64,000 bases of DNA, taken from contig NZ_LR215047.1 of assembly GCF_900660715.1 (NCBI RefSeq), positions 62,001 through 126,000 of the forward strand. Reading direction: 5' to 3'. The notes beneath the pieces are model-generated. The model was not told the origin of the DNA, searched no databases, and saw only the letters and a program-made list of their open reading frames with translations. A program made the translations under genes and the position numbers. This DNA is from Metamycoplasma arthritidis (GTDB lineage: Bacteria; Bacillota_I; Bacilli_A; Mycoplasmatales; Metamycoplasmataceae). The first letter of the stretch is position 1; each line of letters begins with the position of its first letter. Shown here one piece after another: positions 39,646 through 51,488 of the stretch.

Positions 39646-42600
39646 ATGCATAGACTTTTTAAAGAGGTTTTTAAATCACTTTCGCGAAACAAAATTGCTT
39701 TAATTTGCCTAACGATTTTAATTTTTTTAACATCTGGCATTTTTACATTACTTTATGACATTAAGAAAAGTTATTCATCAACAATTAATTCATATGACCA
39801 AGTTTCAAGACTTCATGACTTAACTGCTGATCTTGATGTTAATCTCTCTGGTAACATCCCTAATGGGGGTTTTGATCAATTAGATCGCGACGGAAATCCA
39901 AGTAAGGATAAAAAACCAATTACTTTTAGTGCCTCAGCTAATAGTGCTAAAAAAGCATATTCATTTAACTTAGGTCCAGAAGACAAAAACTACATTCAAC
40001 TGAAAAAAATCGGTGGCCTTGATGTAACAAATGACGATTATTACATTAAAGCCGAAGATTTTATGAAATTTTTTTATGCCTCAAAACAAGCCGCTAGCGG
40101 TACTAAATTCGAGCTAAACAAAGAAAATCCTGATCCTTCAAAGATTAACGAGTTTACGATTGATGGTAAAGCAAAAGAATTTGCTATCTATCAAAAAAAA
40201 GGCGATAAATTTGAACGTATCACCACTAAACTTTCATTAGAAAAAGATAGTAATTTGATTTTTACTGACCAACCAACTTTAAGTCAAATCGGTCAAATTG
40301 TTAAATCTAATGATTCATCAAAAAAAGATTACATTATCAACCCAAGATCGCTATATCTTAATTTAAAAGAGAAAAAAGTTTCGCTTAATTATGGTGATTA
40401 CGAAAATTGAAAAAAAGAAGGCGTTGGCTATCACATGAGTGGCGCCGACTTTATGAAAGCCCTTGGCTTTAGAGAAGAAAATGGCAAATGATACTACGAC
40501 AATAATTCTTCTAATAAAGACATTAATCTTTCAACTGGCTCTTCAACAAATGAGAGCAAAATTACCGAGAATGATAAAGTTGAACAAACTTTTAATTTAA
40601 ATAAATACATTGATCAAAAAGGCGGCGTTGCAGCCAATGGTTTTGTTACTCAAGAATTTAAGGCTAAAACTTACAAAATGCCCGAAAATTGAATTAGAAG
40701 CGCTACAGTTAGATATGAATATAACTGATATCGTTATAGACTTAATTGAAACGAAAAAGATGATAGCGCGATTTTAAACGAAATTTCTGCTTTAGAAAGT
40801 CGTATTGCTGAATTAAGAGCTAACAAAAAAAATAAAGAAGCGAATGCAAATTTAATTAAGCTACTTGAACAAAGACTGGAAGCCAAACGAAAAGAGCTTG
40901 CTTCAAACTGAACACGTACCTACTTAAAATTCATTTTAAAATATCGTGCTGAAAATCCAAAACTTTATGAAAGATTACGCTATTTCACTTTCTGAGAAAA
41001 AGTCAAAGTTTCGACTTATCAAGTAGGTAATGGAGCTATTAAAGAAACAAGAGAAGTTGTTAAAGTGACTGCCTCAGATTTTGATGTTCCATTTGAAAAA
41101 CCACTTGGCGCCGGCAAAAATACTATTCGACAAATTGAAGGCGATCAATTTAAAGATCTAAAAGATAGTTCTGCAGGTGATCCAATTAATCCTGAAACCT
41201 TAGAGAATTTAGCCGATAATAAAAAATTAGTTAAATTTCAAAATAGTATTCGTGAAAGCGCTTTAAATTTCGCCAAGCAAGCTATTTTAGAAGAAATTAA
41301 GAAAAGAATTCCTGAGAGCAACTTAGGAATTAGACAAACTTTAACTGCCGAAACTGTTGATGAAAAAACCGGAACAAAGAAAGCCTATCATTTCATTAAC
41401 ACTGGTGATAAAAACAATAATATCCGTGGCTTAAAACAAAATGTTGGCAAGCTTTATGAAGAACAAAATAATCCAACTTGAATTAACAAATCAATCAATG
41501 ATAGTAACATTGATGAATTTATCCAAAAACCACAACTAGGGGAAACTTTTATTAGAAAAATTCCTTCAATTTATACAAAAGAAATTATTGAATATATCTT
41601 TAAAGGATATACGCCTAACCCTGATTATTTTGCTCCAGATGTGCGTTTTGAAGATTATTATGATTTAATACAGAATACAAAAATCCCGGTACTAATAAAT
41701 AATAAAAAAATGGTTGTTTTAACTACGGCCGAACGCGAGGATAAAAGTGCCGGTGCTTCAATTGTTGGTGCTATTGCCATGAAAGGCCCTAGTCAATATG
41801 TTTTACTTACTCGTGAAACTAACGAAAACTCAGAGGTTGTGTGAAAGCGAATTAATGTTAACGGCAAGGACACAATGGGCATTGATGAGTTATATCAATA
41901 TTTAGTTGACAATAACTTAACAATTCGGGGTGAAATTGGTGCTAATGGGTGAGCGTATGTTGATCCAAATTACAAAAACCGTATTAGCTTGCCAGTTGCG
42001 TTTGGTTCAATTAGCAACGAATTTGTTAATGATATTATTCAAAACAAAAGTATTAAATCATTAGCAGAAGCCGTAAAAAGAATTATTTTAGAGTCTGATT
42101 TTAACAAGATTTTCAAACGTGATGATGTTTACCGTATTACGAATAGTTTAATCAGTGCTACTGAAAATAACGGTCTTCACACTTTACTAGCAACCGGTAA
42201 AATTAATAATGCAATTCTTACCAAAGTATTATTTGATGCTCTTAAAAATATCATTGACACTAAACAGTATAATGATCCCGAGTACAACAATAGTAATGGT
42301 AATGGCTTTATAAAAAGCATCTTCTACAACATTTTTGATTACTTTAAAAAAGAATACATTAAGTCTGGAAATGACGACGGAACTAGAAAAGAGTTTTTGG
42401 TTAAACAAATTTCTAATTTACTAAGCTTACTTGGTTTTGATAAAGCGACACTTATCCCAAGTTTGGACATAAACATTGGCGATCTTCTAAATTCTATAAA
42501 CAACTTTGAAAATGTCTTTGATGTTTTAAAGGAGATGATTGATGCCATTGATTTCGAAAGATGATCAGCTTTAATTCAAGATTGGTATAGGCAACATCCT

Positions 42601-45600
42601 TTACTGCCATTTACTGATGTTAACCAAACATATTGACAACTTTCATCAGCTAGAATTGTTACTTCACTATTCCAATCAATTGATGGTAGTAAATTTAAAG
42701 GGGCAGTCAAAAAACTAATTAATCAAGTAGATTTTAACTGCATTTTCAATCCTGAACTTGAAACTAGCATTTTCCAAAAAATCCTATCAGTAAGAGAAAA
42801 TTCAGGAAATCCATTAAGCGAAGAAGAAAAGAATGATCTAAAGGAATTATTCAAAAAACTAAATGGCGTTGAAGGTAGTGAAAAGAAATACAGCAATGTC
42901 AATCAAGGTTTAAATGAACTAATTGATAATCTAAGCGTTGATCGTTTGGCTAGTGCCTTAGATGAGTTAATTACCCGCGTAACCTATCCAGTTACGGTTA
43001 ATGGCAAAGTGTTTAAAAACTTTAATACCGAAAAACTTGACAAATCTGATTATCTATCGGCTTTTATTAATTCAATTGTTACTGGTGGTGATTCAGAGAT
43101 TAGCGGCAAGATTCAGAATATTCAAAATGCGCTTATAAAACTATTTAACTTATCAAGCAAAACACAAAGTTATGAAGTTTTAGGTAAGAATTTCATCGTT
43201 CCAGGTGTAGATAACAAAAAAATTTCATTGACTGATTTGCAAGCTTTAGCTAATATCTTTAGTTCAACTAATTCGCCACAAAACAAAGGTACTTCTACTT
43301 CTGATTCCCAAGGTGGCATTGACTTTGACCGCCTAAGAGACAAAATCAACGATGCCATTGCGTCTAAAACCGATTTTATTCCAACTACCCAAGAACTTAA
43401 ATTCTTAAGAGAAAAAGCCTTAGTCACTGATCGTGATCTAGCTGATTTAAACAAAGTTAAAGAGAAATTCGAGTCTTACTTGAGACTATACGGTAAATTA
43501 TCGCTTGACAACTATGGGCCTGATCGTAGTCAAAGCAAATGAAATTGAAGTTTTAATGATAATGCTAACAAAGAAGTAAAAAGTTATGGCGACCTTGCTT
43601 ATCGCTCAGCTCTTTTAAAAAGCGATCAAAATAATGGTGGTATTATTCCTGCTATTCGCTCAATTTTAGCACAGCAATTTGTTTCGTCAATGTTAGGAAG
43701 TGGCCAATCTACTGCTGTGCAAAATGCCTTGCAATTTTATGCAATTTGAATTAAGTTAGCTTACGAAATGAGTGAATTGGCTAATGTTACCGAAAAAATT
43801 ACTCGTGATCCTAATACTGGGGATAACATTATTAGCAAAATTAAGGACTACAAACTAACTTTCGATCAAATATCTTATATTTTAAAAGAATTGTTTAACC
43901 TTTCAAGTGATAGTGAAATTAATAATTTAATTACTAACTATCAAGCAGTTAATGGCTCTGTACCTAATTTTGGTGGTATTCTATCAAACACTGGTTATGA
44001 TAAAATTGCTCACGCCCATGCTGATACTACTACTGCGGCAAAAGCCTTTGAAAATGCTATTGATTCTTCGCAAACATTTAAAAACTTCTTTAATAAAATA
44101 AAATCGCATGGAATTAATGACAACTTAATTGAAGAAATAAAAAATATTCTAAAGAAACATCAATATGAGCTAACCTACAATTTTGGATACATTGCCTCAG
44201 CTTCAACGTTACCAATTCATTACAAAGATTCCATTGAAAAATTTATTACTTCATTTATTAAAGGTAATGGCAGTTCTCCATCGTGAGGACATTTAGTAAA
44301 CAACCGTGCCGAATTTAGCTTGCTATACAAGATGACTTTAGATAGCCAAAACCTATCTGAAAAATTCTCAGTTATTAATATTCCAAGAAATGTTTTTAGC
44401 GGTTATAACTTAATTAATTTCCCTCAAATTCTTATGTACTATGCTTTAAGTAATGGCACTGAAGGAAACCTAGCTTACATGGTTAAAAAATTATTTAATA
44501 ACCTACATAATGCTAGCGTCAAAGACATTAAGAAAATGGTGGCACCGCTATATGATCAATATGTTAATGACGATGAACGAATTAGCTCACGTGATGACAC
44601 AAATGCAGTGCTAGATTTATCGCAACTTAGTTATCTTATTAAAAACAAATTAACCAATAAGGATAAAAAAGATCTCAACTTATTTGGTCTAAATATAACT
44701 AAAACTCTCAGTGATGCCATTAGAAAGATTATTCAAGCAGTTAATGTCTACAACTTAATTTCTTATTCAGATGCGGGTTCGTATTTAGCAAAAGTAAACC
44801 AAGCCTACTTAGATAAAAATAATAAAGAAATTTACACTGGCGATATTAGTAAATACTTGAACAACCCCTTAGCAATGAAAGAATTCATTGCAAGCTTGCC
44901 AAGCAAATATAAAATTAAAGTTAATACCATTGAATATCTAATCATTGGTAAAGAAACGACAGCTGACTATTTATATCCTGTTGTTAATGAAGAAAATATT
45001 CAAGTCGATACCAAAACTCAAGCGTTAGTTTATGTTAACCAAAGAGGATTTGATCGCATTAGATCGGCTTATCCAACTTTTGCAATAAAAGAATATGTGT
45101 TAATTAAAATGCCTAAGGCTAGTGACAAAGAAATTAACAAAATGCGTGACGAGTTAAATGGTGTAATTTCTAACATTACTTCTAGTGCTAATAAAAAAGT
45201 TTATAAAACCACTGAGTCAGATTATTTAAACCCTGAAAGATCCATTCGAATTACTGCCGTAATGAGCGTAGTGAATATTATTCAAAAAGCGCAAGTTATC
45301 TCAATTATCATGCTAATCGTAATCGTGATCTTCATTGTTTACTTTGTAATTAAAAGGTATATTGAAAATCGACACAAAGTTATTGGAATTCTCTGCGCCC
45401 AAGGATATAAAACTAGCGAAATTGCCCTTTCATTTGCGGCCTTTGGTTGGCTTCCAGCAGCGATTGGTGGCATTGCCGGTTACATTACAGGACTTAGCTT
45501 ACAACTTGGTGCGATGCGGATATTTTCAAGTTATTGAACGCTCGAGAATAACACCATACCCTTCAATGTGCTTTCATTATTGATTGCGATGATTCTTCCC

Positions 45601-47979
45601 GTCTTAGGAATTAGTGCTTTAATTTTTGCAATTACTTATTATGCAGTTAGAAGAAAACCAGTCGAAATGATGAATGGCTTAGTTGAACTTTCGATTAATA
45701 ATGTTTCGCAAAAGATTTATATGATCTTCCGTAGATGAAATATCAAGATGAAATTTGTTATTTCGATGATTCTAAATAACTTCTGAAAACTATTTTCACT
45801 GTTCTTAGGATTTTCATCAACTTCATTAATTATGATGTTCTTTCTATCGTCGGGAAATGTGTTTGACCGTTCCATTAGCCAAACCTATAAAAATCGAAAT
45901 TACCGATACAAACTTGACTTAGAAAGTCCAACGACTGAGGGTGGTCCTTATGTGACTTATAACCACAACGACCTTTCAAGACTACTTTATGTGCCAAGTG
46001 ATTTAGCTGGCAAAGCATCATCAAACGGCAGTCAACTAGATTATGAAAACCCTAACTTCTTACGTCCTGGTGGTGGCTTTAACTCTGATGTTATTCCACG
46101 TAAGTTTGATCCCGTGGTATTAACTAAATCATCGCTAGATCTAAAACTTGACTTATCAGTCGAACTAAGCCCTTGAGATATTACTTATGCCAATATGCCA
46201 GAAACCCAACGGGCAAGAGTATTGCAAATCTTTGAAAGAGTATCAATGAAAATGCAAGCTACTCAAAATCTAATTACTGGCGAAGTTAACTCAGGCGAAG
46301 GCGGATATATCGCCGTAAAAGACTTAGAAAAATACAAACGTGATAAAGCTGCTGGTCGTCCTGAAGATCTTTCAAACCGTAAAGGATATTTCTTATTCTC
46401 AAATAATCGTCTTTCTGGCGACGATGATGTTGCTTCTAAATCATTTAGATATGTAGCATGAAATCCGCAATCTAGTTCTTATGAAAGTTCTGTTAAAGTA
46501 ACTACTTCAGCACATCGTGAAAAATACCGTGAATTTTTAGTAGATGCTTATAAGAAAATTGATGTTCCTGATTTCTATGTCGCTTTTGGTGGCGTTTATT
46601 GAAATGAAGCAACTAATGAACGTTACACTTATGCCAAATTAGGACTAACAAATGGGCAAGAAACTCGTATTTATGGTTATCAAGAAGATAGCAAATACAT
46701 CAAAGTGCTTGATAAAAATGGCAATGATCTTTCTAAAAAATTAGACCAATGATCAGGTCCTTCGGAACCAATCCCTCTAGTAGTTAACAACGTTTCAGCA
46801 AAACGGTTAGGACTATCGGTTGGTGATATTATTGAAGGAGATCTTCTAAACCACGTAGATCGGTTTGTTCACAAATTAGTGCAAACCGCAGCGCCACAAA
46901 CAAGATATCGTTTTAGAGTTGTAGGTATTTCTGATACTTATATTAATGACGAATTTGTTGCATCGAAGAAAATTCTTGATCGCATTTTGGGAATGGACAC
47001 ATTAACCAAACGACTAAGAGATGCAAGACGTTCTGAGTTAGACCAACTTAACGCTTTGTATCCAGAGAAAAAAGAAGAAAACATTAGAAAATTTAATAAA
47101 AAATATGAAGCTTTCAACGGAATTCTTTCAGTAGATAAAACCCCTGTTCAAACTATTGACACATTAACTACTTATTCTGCAAGTGGATATTGAGGTGCAA
47201 CAGCAACTTTTGACACCGAAGGTGCCTCAGCTGAAGCCAAATGAGCATTCTTTAAAAATGTCTTTATCTCTAATCCAAAATTAAAATTCACTTCCCTCTT
47301 TGAACATGCTATTAATGCTTATAATGAAGCACATGGCACAAATAAGAAATATGAAGAAGAAATGCGAAAATTCTTAGGTATTGACGATCCAGCAGTTTTT
47401 GAAGAAATTAAAGAAACTACTGACATATCAAAATTCCAAAAAATCGCCTCGGATGCTATTAACAAATTCTATGCGCCACAAGAGTCTATTTATGGAAAAA
47501 ACATCATGTACGGTGCTTCGTTTGATGTTAATTCTAAAGATATTGAAGCCGGCTTTATTAGTAGCATTAGTAAAACGATTAATGTTATTCTTACCGTAGT
47601 TATCATTGTTTCATTTATTATTTCAATCGTAATCCTGGTTATTATTACCAACATTATGATTGCTTCTAATCGAATCTCAATTGCGACCTTCTCAGTCTTA
47701 GGTTACAATAACTTTGAAAAGATTTTCTTATTCTTCTTTAGCTTCATACCATCAATTTTATTAGCTTGTGGACTAATGATTCCTGCTACCCTCGGACTAA
47801 TTGCGATTTTCAATAATTTCGTTCTAAGTACTTCGCAAATAGTCTTACCACTCACCCTAAACATTTCCACTGTAATTATTAGTGTTGTGACATGTTTAGT
47901 GGTATTTACGCTAACTTCCGTAATTACTTGACTAAGTTTAAACCGCACTAAAGCAGCATATGCCTTGAAAGGAAAATAA
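39646..47979 (+). CDS. Giant FtsX/MacB-type ABC transporter permease (2777 aa)
   Basis: One uninterrupted 8.3-kb frame if TGA is Trp. Helix 1 is at about residues 15-37. An extracytoplasmic part of about 1,845 residues follows, mostly helical and Lys/Asp/Asn-rich. Helices 2-5 are at about 1885-2068 and include the FtsX-type RHKVIGILCAQGYKTSEIA. A second outer segment of about 570 residues follows, then helices 6-8 at about 2645-2765. Type VII ABC systems use such outer domains to bind substrates or partners and drive them mechanically. AGAGGAGAAG precedes the ATG. The stop overlaps the ATPase start (TAATG). The cargo is unknown; lipoprotein or peptide handling is inferred. Confidence 0.9.
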
Positions 47980-48878
47980 TGAAAGAAAAAAATCCTAAAG
48001 AAAAAACTACGGCTATTAAGATCGGCCCGCTGCAAATTGCTAAAGCCAAAGAGCCATTTGTAGTAGAAGACGAAGGCATTGAAATTAAAGTGCTTGACAA
48101 AGCAACTTTAAAGAAAATTAAAAAAGCTAACGACAAACCACGTCCCAAAGATGACGAAGCTAATGCCAAAAATACTGGCAACTTTATAGTTGAAGTCGAA
48201 AATGTGCAAAAAACTTACCTTTCGGGTAACATCGCTACTGAAGTGCTAAAAGGGATAACTTTCCAAATTGAGCGAGGCGAAATCGCGATTTTATATGGCA
48301 AAAGTGGTTCAGGTAAAAGTACATTGCTTAACATTATTAGCTGTCTTGATCGGGCAACTAGTGGTAAAGTTGTCGTTAATAATGTCAGCCTTCCCTATCT
48401 AAGCGATCGTAAACAAACACTTTTTCGAAGAGAAAACACTTCATTCATTTTCCAAAACTATAATCTACTGCAAAACCTAAACAGCTATGATAATGTTGAA
48501 ACAGGCGCTTATTTACAAGCTGATAAATCAAAAAGAATGAATATTAAAAAACTCTTTGAAGATTTTGAACTAAAAGAGTGTATGTATAAATATCCATCAC
48601 AAATGTCTGGGGGACAGCAACAACGGGTTTCGATTCTACGCGCCATTGCTAAAAATAGTGAAATTATTATTGCCGATGAACCAACCGGTGCTCTTGATGA
48701 AAAAACTAGTAAAATCGTTCTAAAAATCTTGCAACAAATTAATCGTGACCATAAATCAACTGTTATTATTGTTTCACACGATCCCGATGTTGCAGAACTT
48801 GCTGATAAAGTTATTTATTTAGAAAATGGTAAAATTAAAAATATAATTAAACAAACACGTAAATCTTTAATTGATTAG
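47979..48878 (+). CDS. LolD/MacB-type ABC transporter ATP-binding protein (299 aa)
   Basis: An N-terminal extension of ~70 charged residues precedes the ATPase core. Core: Walker A YGKSGSGKST, Q-loop FIFQNYNLL, signature MSGGQQQRVSI, Walker B IIIADEPTGALDE and the switch VSHDPDVAE. The LLQNLNSYDNV element after the Q-loop is typical of LolD/FtsE/MacB ATPases. It starts at the overlapping stop of the 2777-aa permease, which is clearly its partner. The unusual N-terminal extension is rich in Lys and Glu. Confidence 0.93.
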   Translation: MKEKNPKEKTTAIKIGPLQIAKAKEPFVVEDEGIEIKVLDKATLKKIKKANDKPRPKDDEANAKNTGNFIVEVENVQKTYLSGNIATEVLKGITFQIERGEIAILYGKSGSGKSTLLNIISCLDRATSGKVVVNNVSLPYLSDRKQTLFRRENTSFIFQNYNLLQNLNSYDNVETGAYLQADKSKRMNIKKLFEDFELKECMYKYPSQMSGGQQQRVSILRAIAKNSEIIIADEPTGALDEKTSKIVLKILQQINRDHKSTVIIVSHDPDVAELADKVIYLENGKIKNIIKQTRKSLID

Positions 48879-48942
48879 TTATTGTAATTAGTTTACTATT
48901 TAGCAATAGCTATTGCCAATTTATGTTAAGGAGGTCAAAATA

Positions 48943-49263
48943 ATGGATCTTAAACTAAGCATTACTTTTCTTGTGCTAGGCGTACTTTTTTTAGCTTTTA
49001 ATGGTGCAGTCATTGGCATGTCTTTTAAAAAAGCTATGCCTAAAGTTACGGTGATTCTTTCAACTTTAGTAACAGGATTTTTATTCGCTTTATGCATCTT
49101 TGCTATCTTTGCCATCTCAGCTCATGCCTTAGCTGTTAATGGCTCTAAAAATGCTGCTGCTATTACTTTACTTATCTTTTGAGTAATCTTTTTAGTGGGA
49201 TTAATTGCCGTTGGTATTATGCATTTTATTCGCCTTGTTTTTATCAAAAAACCTCTTTACTAA
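48943..49263 (+). CDS. Small membrane protein (106 aa), probable accessory to the preceding ABC transporter
   Basis: AAGGAGG lies directly upstream of ATG 48943. About three hydrophobic helices (near residues 5-25, 36-62, 75-96), ending in basic VFIKKPLY. It follows the ATPase by 64 bp with no terminator between and is followed by one, so it probably belongs to the same unit. No family was recognised. Confidence 0.72.
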
Positions 49264-49280
49264 AATAATAAATAACATCA

Positions 49281-49312
49281 AAAAAACACGACTTTTTGGA
49301 GTTGTGTTTTTT
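49281..49312 (+). terminator. Terminator of the ABC transporter unit
   Basis: AAAAAACACGAC and GTTGTGTTTTTT form a stem with one G-T pair, followed by T/C. The remaining 49313-49542 is AT-rich with a possible TATAAA box near 49513 and no gene. Confidence 0.72.
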
Positions 49313-49542
49313 CTATTACGAAAAAAGAAAACAATAAATGCAATTTATAGATAAGGATTAAAAGAATTGCTTTTTTTAAAAGCTAATCTATTTAAATTCT
49401 GACATTTTATTCAATGTAACATGAATTTTCCAAATTTAAACTTTTTTTACAACTTAGTCACTAATAATCTGTGCTCTTAATATCAAAAGAAGGCATGTCA
49501 AGTAGAATTTTATAAAAATAACATTTGAGAGGAACTTAACAA

Positions 49543-50217
49543 ATGACTATTAAAGAAGCGGCAATTGAAAGACATGCCGTTAAAAAATTTACTAGCAAAG
49601 CCATTCCGACAGATATCATTTCATTGTTAAATGACAAAATAATGCGAATTAATCAAGCGGCAAACTTAGATCTTCTTTTAGTTCAAGGCAGTGCAGATGG
49701 GCTTTCTAACATTGCAAAACTTATTTTATTCAAAGGAGTTAATAACTATTTTGTTCTTGCAGGCAAAGAATCTCCTGATCTTGATGAGAAATTAGGATAT
49801 TATGGCGCAGAACTTATGTTATATTCTCAAACTCTTGGCTTAAATACATGTTGAGTCGGCGGAACGTATAATGCTAAAAATGTATTAAAACATTTTGAGT
49901 CAGATGAAATAATTGTCAAAGGAATTATCGTTGTTGGATATGGAGAAACGCAAGGGGTTCCACATAGTTGTGAAAAAATAAAAAAAATCGCAACATACGA
50001 TGGAACTGCTCCGCAATGATTTCTTGAAGGTGTGAAGTTTCTACTTTATGCTCCGACAGCACATAACAAACAAAATTTTGTTGTTAGGGGAAATAAAAAT
50101 AAAGTAGCACTTCATTCTGAAAGTAAGAGTTTTGGAAAAATTGAAACAGGTATAGGAAAATATTTTTTTGAAATCGGTGCAGAAACAAAGAATTTCGAAT
50201 GAGTTGAATCATTTTAA
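49543..50217 (+). CDS. Nitroreductase-family protein (224 aa)
   Basis: The start IKEAAIERHAVKKFTSKAIP matches the FMN-binding Rxx..R(K)xF start of nitroreductases. The middle GYYGAELMLYSQTLGLNTCWVGG is the conserved dimer/FMN helix, and later FLEGVKFLLYAPTAHNKQNF carries the C-terminal APSAxNxQP-like motif. These flavoproteins reduce nitro compounds, quinones or flavins with NAD(P)H. GAGAGGA upstream fits ATG 49543. The length of 224 aa is normal for the TM1586-type subgroup. The gene has no evident operon partner. Confidence 0.85.
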
Positions 50218-50430
50218 TTTTCTTTAAAACAGCGTTTAACAAAATTTTATGAAAAAGTAAAAGCAAGTAGTTGAACTTATTTTTTAAAAAGAAGTTATTA
50301 ATAATAAACAAATAGCTCTTTATTCAATATTAATAATTATGGGTGTTTTTCTATTGCGACTTAAAAAACCACTTTCCTTAAAAGTTGCACTTTTTTTAGT
50401 TCTTGGTATAGAAATAATTTTAAAAAACTA

Positions 50431-51252
50431 TTAATTTATTGCATCTTCTTGATTGCTGTCATCTACTTCAGAAACTTCAATTTGATCGCTTATTCTATTT
50501 TCTAATGTTTTTAAATTTCAAATTTCCACTGGATTTTTATATCCACAATCAGTCGCTTTGATTTCATGATCTAAGTAGTTTTGTCCGTATTGATTAATGA
50601 GATAGCTTTCATATTCGCTAATGACTTTGGTAGTTAAATTACCTAAGAAAATAACATCCTTAGTTTTAAAGCTAATATTGCTTAATCATCTTGATAGATA
50701 AATTTGTTTTTTAATAAATGGCGAAGTGACAATATAGCCCTCAAATTCCTCTTCATGCAAGGCATTAATTAGATCTTTATAAGTAATTTTTTTAATAAAA
50801 TATCATAACAGTTTAGCAATGTTTACTTTATGCTTTACTTTGGCATTTGTATTGTTATAAGTAGCATAATGTTCAACAAAACTTCTCACGCGGTTTGAAC
50901 AATTTAAGTATTTCTTAATTTTCTTAATTTGCGTCGGCATAATTAAATTTATATTTAAAAATGGTTGCGAATCAAAAATGTTAATAGCATCATAAACGAA
51001 CTTGTTTTGGAGTGAATAGTACTCTGAGTGTTTGGTGTTGTCTAGAATGTGTTGAGGAAATTTTGCTTTAAGTTTTTCATAAGATTCATAAGTCATCATT
51101 ACTTCGTAATGGTCTAAATTATCATCAAAGTTTTTAGTGCTAATTGTTAGGAGCAAAGTGTTACCATCTAGGCTATATCACAAGTGGTTTTCATCACAAA
51201 TTTTTACAAAATCTTTTAAGATTTTAAGTTTATTTTCTTTAACTAAGTTCAT
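50431..51252 (-). CDS. LicD-family-like phosphotransferase (273 aa)
   Basis: The N-terminal LKDFVKICDENHLWYSLDGNTLLL followed by FDDNLDHYEVMMTYESYEKLK matches the LicD pattern (helix, GTLLGA, [WF]DDDID, MxRxDYEKL). The metal-binding acidic cluster is DDNLD (Asp-Asp-x-x-Asp). LicD enzymes transfer phosphocholine or other phospho-groups to glycans or lipids, and in M. fermentans phosphocholine lipids are known surface antigens. The second half is not similar to anything I recognise. No clear Shine-Dalgarno precedes ATG 51252. The 213 bp between its stop and the nitroreductase contains no gene. Confidence 0.68.
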
Positions 51253-51488
51253 ATTAATTAAATGTTAATTGGATTTTTTACAAATTACTTTAAAAACCTA
51301 AAAAATCACGTAAAAGTCTTTGTTTTTTAAAAAATTAGCACTAAGGGGTGCCAAGTGCAAAAAAAATCCTACTTTTTACATTTTTTGGGATTAAAAAGTG
51401 TGGAAAACCCGCCAAAAACCAAATGGGGTAATTTATGCTACAATATTAATTATTAATTTATCTTAATTTTTTAAGGAGACTTGCTTAA
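51253..51488. promoter_or_regulatory. Upstream region of the P80-P60-HinT operon
   Basis: Contains an extended -10 box, TG-C-TACAAT (51436-51444), about 45 bp before ATG 51489, and AAGGAG at 51473-51478. Several short inverted repeats (e.g. GCAC...GTGC around 51338-51359) are present. No ORF. Confidence 0.5.
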
